DNA from: Dallia pectoralis
Taxonomy: Eukaryota > Chordata > Actinopteri > Esociformes > Umbridae
Length of the DNA: 64,000 bases
Reading direction: 5' to 3'
Assembly (NCBI GenBank): GCA_029465975.1
Contig: CM055748.1
Span: forward strand, 16,527,595 to 16,591,594
Of this stretch, positions 57,070 to 64,000 are shown piece by piece. Positions within the stretch are counted from its first letter, which is position 1, and every line of letters starts with the position of its first letter. The position numbers and the translations under genes are program-made. The notes beneath the pieces are model-generated. The model ran no database searches, was not told the DNA's origin, and was given only the letters and a program-made list of their open reading frames with translations.

Positions 57070-57525
57070 TAAAGCACGGTCACGGTCAAGTTAATAAATT
57101 GGAGGAGGGGACATGCTGAGTCTATGTTTTAAATCTAGTCATCTAAGCATCAGAGACCGCTAATGCTAATGCTAATAATATATGCTGTTCTTATCACATT
57201 TGCCTTATGTTAATATCACCAGATGCCAGTGTTATGTAGTTACATTCTGTACGTTCCTCACCAGTCTAATAAAAGTACAACTTGTAGGATTTTGTGTATT
57301 TTTATATATAATCAACCCACAAGGATCAGTAAATATACAGCTTTAGATCGCAGTTTGTGTCTCGAAAACTTGTTGAAGAGTTTGATGTCAGGGAAGGACA
57401 TCATACCAAACAGAGAGTAGAATAAGAACTTCCAGCTCGATGGCCTAGTGCCGTAGCCGCACATAGAGGCGTTTCCCAATCTTGTTCAAATAGAGAGCGC
57501 GTCGTTTCTCCGCCAGAGCAAAGGA
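57070..57525. other. No supported gene
   Basis: AT-rich sequence with a GCTAATGCTAATGCTAATAAT run near 57160. Confidence 0.5.
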
Positions 57526-57530
57526 AAACA

Positions 57531-57773
57531 ATGGCAGATGCGACCTCAAGCAAGCAACCAGACCCACCAACCACTCAATCTGCTTTTGGACTAAAATCAA
57601 AGAGAAAGAGAAGTGTGTCGGGTGCAGAGAGAACGGAGACAGCTCGGAAAAGAGTAAAAAAACTGGAGCAGCCTTCAATTGATGGAAAGAGCTGCAGAAG
57701 AAGAAAGGATAAAGACACATACGTGGATATTGCCTATTTATTACTGGATTTGTTTAGCGTGCTTGCTGGCTAA
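57531..57773 (+). pseudogene. Possible transposon-associated N-terminal exon
   Basis: An 80-codon frame with a basic KSKRKRSVSG segment. After a frame change near 57670 a WKELQKKKG stretch, then DIAYLLLDLF, resembles the RWRELK...LLLD module that occurs widely in predicted fish proteins of transposon origin (from memory). Surrounding sequence to 58140 shows no further exon. It could also be chance. Confidence 0.3.
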
Positions 57774-57779
57774 TCTGAG

Positions 57780-60650
57780 GTGATTGGTATTTAGCATTGT
57801 TTTTTTTAATGGCAAGCAGTTTTTTTTGTCATTTGTATATGTGCAAGAGAGTGTCTTAGCTAGTTGCCTATAGTCTGATCGTGGCAGAAAAATGTACAGA
57901 TAAGATGGAGCCAGGGGAACAGCTGATAATGCTGGCCGGCTAACGTTAGCATTCCACTGGAGTTCCAGACTGTCATTAGCATTTAATGAAATGGTTGTTT
58001 ATTGCAAAGAACGAAGGAGAGCAATTAACTTTTTCTTGAAGCCAATGGCATATTCTAGAATAGATCAACTTGTCCAGTTGGATCTGTAGTGTGACGTTAT
58101 AAAACAACATTGAGCGTTTTAATTGGCTGACGCTTAGATACGTATGTTCACCAGAGTGGTCCACGGTGTTTCTCCGAATGTGTGTTTTCTCTGCTGGTCA
58201 TCAGCACCATGTTGCTCAGTATACCACCCGAGAAGACGTTCAGGCAAAGATTACCGCTTCCTTTGTTCGGGGGTGTTTATGGTTGTTTGTCATTCCAAGC
58301 CTCAGGCCTTATCCCATTTCCTCTTGTGTCTTCCTCTCGACGCCACAACTTCTGTGGACAGACAGGGTTAGCACTCTCGTGTCCAATAAAGTGCTTCAGT
58401 GGGGGATAATATAAGGCAGAGCTGCGACGAGGGGGACCGCGGACTGGCACTTTTGTCATGTTAATGTGGGCGCGGGAGACGCTCTGCAAATAGGATTTAC
58501 TGCATCGGAGCCCCTATGAAATGAAATTGCAGTCTCATAAAATGTCTTTTAAAGAAATTGTGCGAGAGAACTCTAGATAGTAAATTAAACTCTGGCGGGA
58601 TTAGATGAAGCGGGTTGAGAAAGTGGGCGGTTGTGGAAGGGGTGGGTGTGAGACTGAGGGTAGGGGGCTACGGCAGAACTGATTGTCACCTAGGGAAAGG
58701 TAATCTCACACCACCCCTATCGTTACACCCCTATCGTTTCACATTGTTATCCTCTATTTAATTCTCCCCGCCAATGCAGTGGTGTTGTTAAATAGTTGGA
58801 AATGTATTTTAGCTAATTTAGTACCCCGGATTTAGCAACAGGCAGTATGTCCCTTCACAATATGTAGGCGTCAGAGAGAGCAGAACCACTGCAGTGAGCT
58901 ACGGCTCAGTTGAGGCTCCGGGAAATGAATAATCCTAAATGTGAAGTTGATTTAGAGCTAAAATGCCCTCTCCACGCATGTAATATTCAGGCGCCAATTC
59001 TTAGGCGATTTTCCACACAGCAGGTCCGTGCTCTTCCTTCCATTAAAGGCCACAATTAGAGGCTGACCTTAGTTGGGTTGCTGATAGAGCCCACTTACAG
59101 GCCCAGCAAGACTTCTGACCCACTCGGGAATACCTTCGGCAGCCTCACTTTCTCAGGCCTTAAATCTGTAGGAAATGTTTTTACGCCTTCAGTGCAAACC
59201 AATGTATAGGGAATCCTTGTACAGCCCCATCTGGCGCGGTCCTGGAGCTCCGATAGCGACTAAAGCACTCGTCATAAGCTTGAGCATTAGGAGGGCAGAA
59301 TTGTGGCCTCGGGAAATCACGTTTCACATGCTTTTTTAAAGTGCCTTCTCATTCCCCACACGTCTTTTCCATTACAGCCACCAGCCAGGAGTTCTCCTAG
59401 ACCTGCAAGACACGACGGCGGCTTTTTGTTGTGGTTTTAGTGATCTGCGGTATTTACTTTTCCACTAACTCGACATGTTCGCTACACTTTCGCTACACCA
59501 AGAGCAACAAACGCTGTCAGCACTGTTCGAACTGAAAAAAGATGACCTCTCCGATGTGTTCGTTCGTGCGGTCGCTCGAATGCGGCCAATTCAAACGAAG
59601 CTCGGAACAGGAGTCCAACCTACTTTGGTTTCATTATAAAACACTTAAAGTAATTGCAACTTTTAAATAGATCTTGCCTAGCGTCATTATGTCAACCACG
59701 GACAATTGGCATGTTCACACAGGGTGTACAGGACGGACCAGACTTATAAAATGGCTCTGAGCGTTTACTGCGACCACAAAGAACGCCCGACTGTCTCTTC
59801 ACAAGGAAGGCGTAGATCAAACACAAACCCAGGCACATCTACTCCATGCAGACGGCGACGCACAACAAACACTGTGTTTTCTGCAGGTGACTGAGGACAC
59901 CTCAACGTCCTTCCGGATAAATCTCCCCGGGCTTGATGGTTCATAAAGTGGAAGCGGTGACAGGTCCACGTAGTGCGGACAGAACCGTGACACGGTTACG
60001 AGGCCGGACTTTGATAGGTCTAAATGCATCTGCTGAAGGCTAGGGCTAGGGCCGGAGAGCAGCCAGACGTTACCGCTTAGATATCTGTGGCGGTTTGACT
60101 TTTATTAAAGGTTCAGCGTTTAGCAATCTGGATGGCGATTTTGAGTGGCTTTAAGAATAAATTGAGGAAAATTGTACGTTTAGGTAGATCAGTGCATTGA
60201 TGTCCCGCCGGCTAAATGAACTGTGTGCTTTCGGTCGAGGGGGTAAATGATGTGCCATAACAAGGAAAAAACATATCTCTATAAGACACTTCAAACGTCC
60301 TTGAACCATTCAAGGAATAGTAGTTTTGTTCTATAATAAATGAACAGGAATGTCTGTTACGCCCCTCAGGCTCTTCCTTCGGTGCTCCTCAATAAGGTTT
60401 CAGATGATAGCAAACTTCAGATGTTTTTTCAAATCCTCTGTCGGGAGGAAAAAAGTTTTGTCAGAAGTTTTGTCACACGTTATGAACAGACAAAGCTTAT
60501 TCTGCATTTTGCCGTCTTCGGAGTCTGCTACACAGCGTGCCTGTTTGCAAAGCCTCTCTCTCGTTCCCTCTTCTCCTTTATATCTCTGTCATTTGCCCTA
60601 GCGTATGCTTCACTCTCTTCCCAGTCCCCATCAACAGCACACATTCCACT
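57780..60650. other. Low-repeat host-like DNA
   Basis: No exon recognised. 58850-59180 is AT-rich and evenly complex, possibly conserved non-coding DNA. No tandem repeats of note. Confidence 0.4.
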
Positions 60651-60659
60651 ATAGTGCCC

Positions 60660-60830
60660 TTTGTCTTTTTCTGTTTCCCTCGCTCCCTCCCTCTCTCCCT
60701 CTCCCCGTCTCTCTTGCTCGCTCTTTTCTGCCTCATCTCCTCTCTCGCCCTCCCTCTGACTCACTCAGAGTCTCTCTTCCTCCTCTCATTTTTCACTCCC
60801 ATTCGCTCTCTCTCTCTCTCTCTCGTCTGC
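60660..60830 (+). repeat. Pyrimidine-rich CT/CCCT tract
   Basis: CTCTCCCT-type low-complexity sequence ending in CTCTCTCTCTCTCTCTCG. Confidence 0.85.
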
Positions 60831-61111
60831 CATTTCACGCGTCATTTGTCTGTTTAATTGCAGCTGGCTGGTTCTCGTCCATAGATCCCAGCATCTTGAC
60901 ACTCCCTCTGTCTAGTTCTGCAGCCACAGCCTAATGCTAGCTATTCAATTAGCCCACAGTGGACCAGGCTACGGTGAGGAGGGCCTCTCGCTGACGTTCG
61001 GCCGCTCAATCAGACCGGGCTAACGTACCGAAGCAGAACGACCAGAAATCCTCAACGCAGAGGCGTTAAAACAACAACAGCAAAAGGCCTACTGTGTTAT
61101 AGAATAAAAGC

Positions 61112-61196
61112 TCCAGAATGATAGCAGGAGTGATAGCAGGAGTGAGTGATAGCAGGAGTGATAGCAGGGGTGATAGCAGGGGTGATAGCAGGAGTA
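61112..61196 (+). repeat. 12-bp minisatellite (TGATAGCAGGAG)
   Basis: About seven units, some with GGGG for GGAG and one 4-bp insertion. Confidence 0.92.
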
Positions 61197-61199
61197 TGC

Positions 61200-62300
61200 T
61201 GCCAGTGTGACCAATTCATACGCACCGTGGCAACGTAACTGTTTGGTCCATTGGATCTGGGTTCATTTGAAGGCCTGTGTGCATAGGTTGTAAGCTCTAA
61301 ACGCTGGTAATGTTCTACAGTCAAACGTGATGTCAGCACTTGGCTTCCATTGATGTCCGCCGAGGCGTCCGCCGACTGACTACGGGCGGTTCTTTCAATA
61401 TGTATTTATTGAGAGGTGGCGTACTCCTTAAAGGGTTTAATGTTTAGCATTAGGCTTCTGAATAATTTAGCGAGTTTCGAGAGCTACTTGAGAGCGTCAT
61501 TGTCTTTCTTCTTAGCAGACCATCGTGGGGAGCTGGTTATGGATCTGAATGCTTTGGTTTCCATAGAGACGTCACTCTCTCACTCCCGTCGGTTCTGGAA
61601 CGATGCACGGCACTTGAATAATAACAAGCCGAGTGAGAGAAAGCTCTTATGTGTAATACCCAGATGAACACACACGCGCACGAGCGCACACACGCGTGCG
61701 CGTGCGAACTTGGTAGCATTTGTCTACATTTAACACACTACGCGGGTCTTAGGAAAGATTGTACAAAGAAAAACTGTATTTGAAATGTGATGATTCTCAT
61801 TTCTGCCCGAGGCGGGATACGTTATTATTTTTCTGTCATCGGTTCTGTCGTTTGTAACATATCCTCCATCGGTCTTCACGTTGTGAACACACACACACCG
61901 TTCGTCACATTTCCCCGGCTCCTACAAGCGTCTCATTTCGGGGCGATCGGTAACATCAAGAGGGGGCCGCTTCACTCTAAATGCCATCTGATGGAGGGCT
62001 ACAGAGATGTTCGGAATCACAGGGTTTATGTAGATCCTTTAATGCTTGTCTGTTTCACTGAGTTTCTATTGAACACCGTCAGGCCCGCATGCTAAACCCA
62101 ATGTTGCCTCACAACACACACAACCATTTCCCCCTTCGCGTACCCCTCCACTGAGACGCCGCTGGTAATTATTTGGGTGTTAATGATTGCTGTGCATCAG
62201 AACCACTCCCCTGGTACCTCTGAAGAGCTTCGTCAGCCCCCTTTACAGTGCCCGCGAGGCTCCTTATCACACACCACACCGCTCAACAAGCCCTATTAAC
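61200..62300. other. No supported gene; short CA/CG tract
   Basis: An alternating purine-pyrimidine stretch (ACACACGCGCACGAGCGC and on) lies at 61670-61706. Otherwise single-copy-looking DNA. Confidence 0.5.
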
Positions 62301-62309
62301 CAACAAATA

Positions 62310-62998
62310 AGTGTGTGTGGTGGTGTGGGTGGGTGTGTGGTGTTTGGCTGGGGTGTGTGTGAGTGGGTGTGGGTGTGGTGTGGGGTGTGTTGTGTGTGTG
62401 GGTGGGTGTGTGGGTGTGTGGTGTGTGTTGTGTGTGTGTGTGGGTGTGTGGTGTTTGGCTGGGTGTGTGTGTGGGTGTGTGGGTGTGTGGTGTGTGTTGT
62501 GTGTGTGTGTGGGTGTGTGTGTGTGTGGTGGTGTGGGTGGGTGTGGGTGTGTGTGGTGTGTGTGTGAGTGGGTGCGGGTGTGTGTTGTGTGTGTGGGCGT
62601 GTGTGTGTGCTGTGTGCGTGTGTGTGGTGTGTGTGTGAGTGGGTGCGGGTGTGTGTTGTGTGTGTGGGCGTGTGTGTGTGCTGTGTGCGTGTGTGTGTGG
62701 TGTGTGTGTGAGTGGGTGCGGTGTGTGTGTTGTGTGTGTGTGTGTGTGTGTGGGCGTGTGGGTGGGTGTGGGTGTGTGGGTGTGTGGTGTGTGTGGTGTG
62801 TGTGTGAGTGGGTGCGGGTGTGTGGTGTGTGTGTGAGTGGGTGCGGGTGTGTGTTGTGTGTGTGGGTGGGTGTGTGGGCGTGTGTGTGTGCTGTGTGCGT
62901 GTGTGTGTGGGTGGGGGTGTGGGTGGTTGTGGTGTGTGGGCGTGTGTGTGTGCTGTGTGCGTGTGTGTGTGTGGGGGGTGTGTGTGTGTGTGTGAGTC
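62310..62998 (+). repeat. GT/GGGTGTGT tract, ~690 bp
   Basis: Plus strand is G and T with rare C or A. Larger units such as GTGAGTGGGTGCGGGTGTGT recur at least five times, so it is a minisatellite built from a microsatellite. Long open frames on both strands are by-products. Confidence 0.96.
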
Positions 62999-62999
62999 T

Positions 63000-64000
63000 C
63001 CCTCAATTCTGCCAAATGTTCCACTAGAGAAGATTGTTGGTGATTATTTAACTGTAAGAGAAGAGAATAATTTGGTTAGTTTGAGGTGGTTAAAATAACA
63101 AGAAAATGAACTGTTTTGCTTTTTAGAATTTAATTCTGATTGAAAAACACGTTGAATTTGTGTCATGCAGATTATTGGACTAATTAGCATAGGCACATTT
63201 ACCTATTTGGGCTATACTATTAGTACTACTATTATCATTAAAGGCAAGATTTCTAATTGAAATAGCAGACCCTGAACCTGACTTCTAACACACAGCCCTT
63301 CGTGGCTGACAAGGAAGAAGAGGGTGACAAAGAAGAAGACTGCCTTTCCCTGCTACGGTGTCAGCCTCCTGACTGATCGTTGTTTAAACAATGGTCGACC
63401 TCGCCAAGCCGGGGAGGCTCAGGTGGAGACAGAAGTAGAAGAGTGCAGAGTAAATTTTTAAAGAGATGCCCAGCCAGGACTGTGATTTATTTGTCTTCTC
63501 TTCTCGTGTCGTGCCTAGCAGGCTAAGAGTGGAGGTGTTTAACTTTGGGCAGAGCTGAGGAGACGCTATTTGTCACTGGCTCACTTGCACAGCTGCTCCA
63601 GGGGGCGCATGTCTGATCTGTTCCTTCGCACGAGGACACCAATACTACGTGTGGCCTCATCACTCACGTCAGAATCGAACGCTTGTCCACGGGAAGATAA
63701 GAAACGTGACGTTGACGTTTAAGGCAGAACAGTTCGGTAATGTGCTGAAATGTATTTGGTGGTTGTTTTGAGTACTGAAGGGTTAAAGTCTGCTAAAAGC
63801 AAGTAGGGGCATATATTGGCAAGCTGAGTGCAGAGATAATGCAAACATGGTTAGATTGTATCACTCACTGGGTTTGTCCTCACAGAATTAAAGTCCGGCT
63901 GGTGTGAATGCTGTACGCCGTGTACAGAAGTTATTTCCCGCCTGGACGAACGTCTAATATGGACGTCCGGCTGGTGTGACCTGCTTTGCCCGGTTTATTC
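63000..64000. other. Single-copy-looking DNA, no supported gene
   Basis: Holds a 15-bp direct repeat (GTCCGGCTGGTGTGA at 63893 and 63965). No exon recognised. Confidence 0.5.

Noticed and set aside
62296..63027. Frames of ~240 codons of Val/Cys/Gly and His/Thr
   Set aside because: GT-rich satellite translation.
1..64000. tRNA, rRNA or snRNA genes
   Set aside because: I looked for tRNA A/B boxes and known snRNA motifs and found nothing convincing; a covariance-model scan would be decisive.

Overview
This window looks like teleost fish genomic DNA. Three things support that: fish-type retroelements (a 5'-truncated Rex3 LINE; L2-clade LINEs, one ending in the fish-typical tail around GCAGACGCTCTTATCCAGAG; a Tc1 transposase remnant), an exceptional load of mini- and microsatellites, and no dense intron-less gene content. 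I recognise no host protein-coding exon. Every convincing coding signal belongs to a transposable element or an endogenous retrovirus, and most are broken. Two 500-N assembly gaps (6482-6981 and 32813-33312) interrupt the window, and both cut through L2-type LINEs.

Layout. 1-12.5 kb: an L2-type LINE fragment on the minus strand, then a ~5.1-5.5 kb block present twice in direct orientation (about 1413-6480 and 6982-12530) on either side of gap 1. The copies differ by many small indels and by a visible excess of A/G differences. Each carries an 83-bp tandem array ending in an inverted copy. 13,045-24,248: a composite endogenous retrovirus arranged LTR-internal-LTR-internal-LTR, flanked by the 4-bp duplication CATT. 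Each internal unit has a tRNA-Pro-like primer-binding site, a short leader ORF ending at a consensus splice donor, and a long gag ORF (myristoylation glycine, PPPY, CCHC knuckle), but no recognisable pol or env. LTRs 2 and 3 appear identical. 24.2-31.7 kb: old repeats with a Rex3 element (27.64-29.28 kb) inserted in a duplicated repeat whose uninterrupted paralogue lies just downstream. 31.7-32.8 kb: a triplicated repeat running into an L2-type endonuclease that is cut by gap 2. 33,742-36,807: a 3.07-kb LTR element with a perfect 5-bp target duplication (GGAAG) whose interior is mostly minisatellites (about thirty 27-bp units, then 24-bp units) and has no recognisable polymerase.

36.8-45.4 kb: single-copy-looking DNA with large minisatellites (28 bp, 48 bp, 11 bp x ~70, 32 bp x ~55, and a pyrimidine-rich array). 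45.5-49.2 kb: a nearly full-length L2-clade LINE on the minus strand, inserted inside a C-rich minisatellite, with EN and RT still readable through a few frameshifts. 49.5-64 kb: low-repeat, possibly regulatory host DNA with scattered satellites, a Tc1 remnant, a fragment resembling a fish transposon-associated exon, and a ~690-bp GT/GGT tract.

The elements do not form a pathway; the window is a transposon- and satellite-rich intergenic or intronic region. The most notable object is the tandem gag-only retrovirus. The second is the LTR element that carries minisatellites in place of genes.
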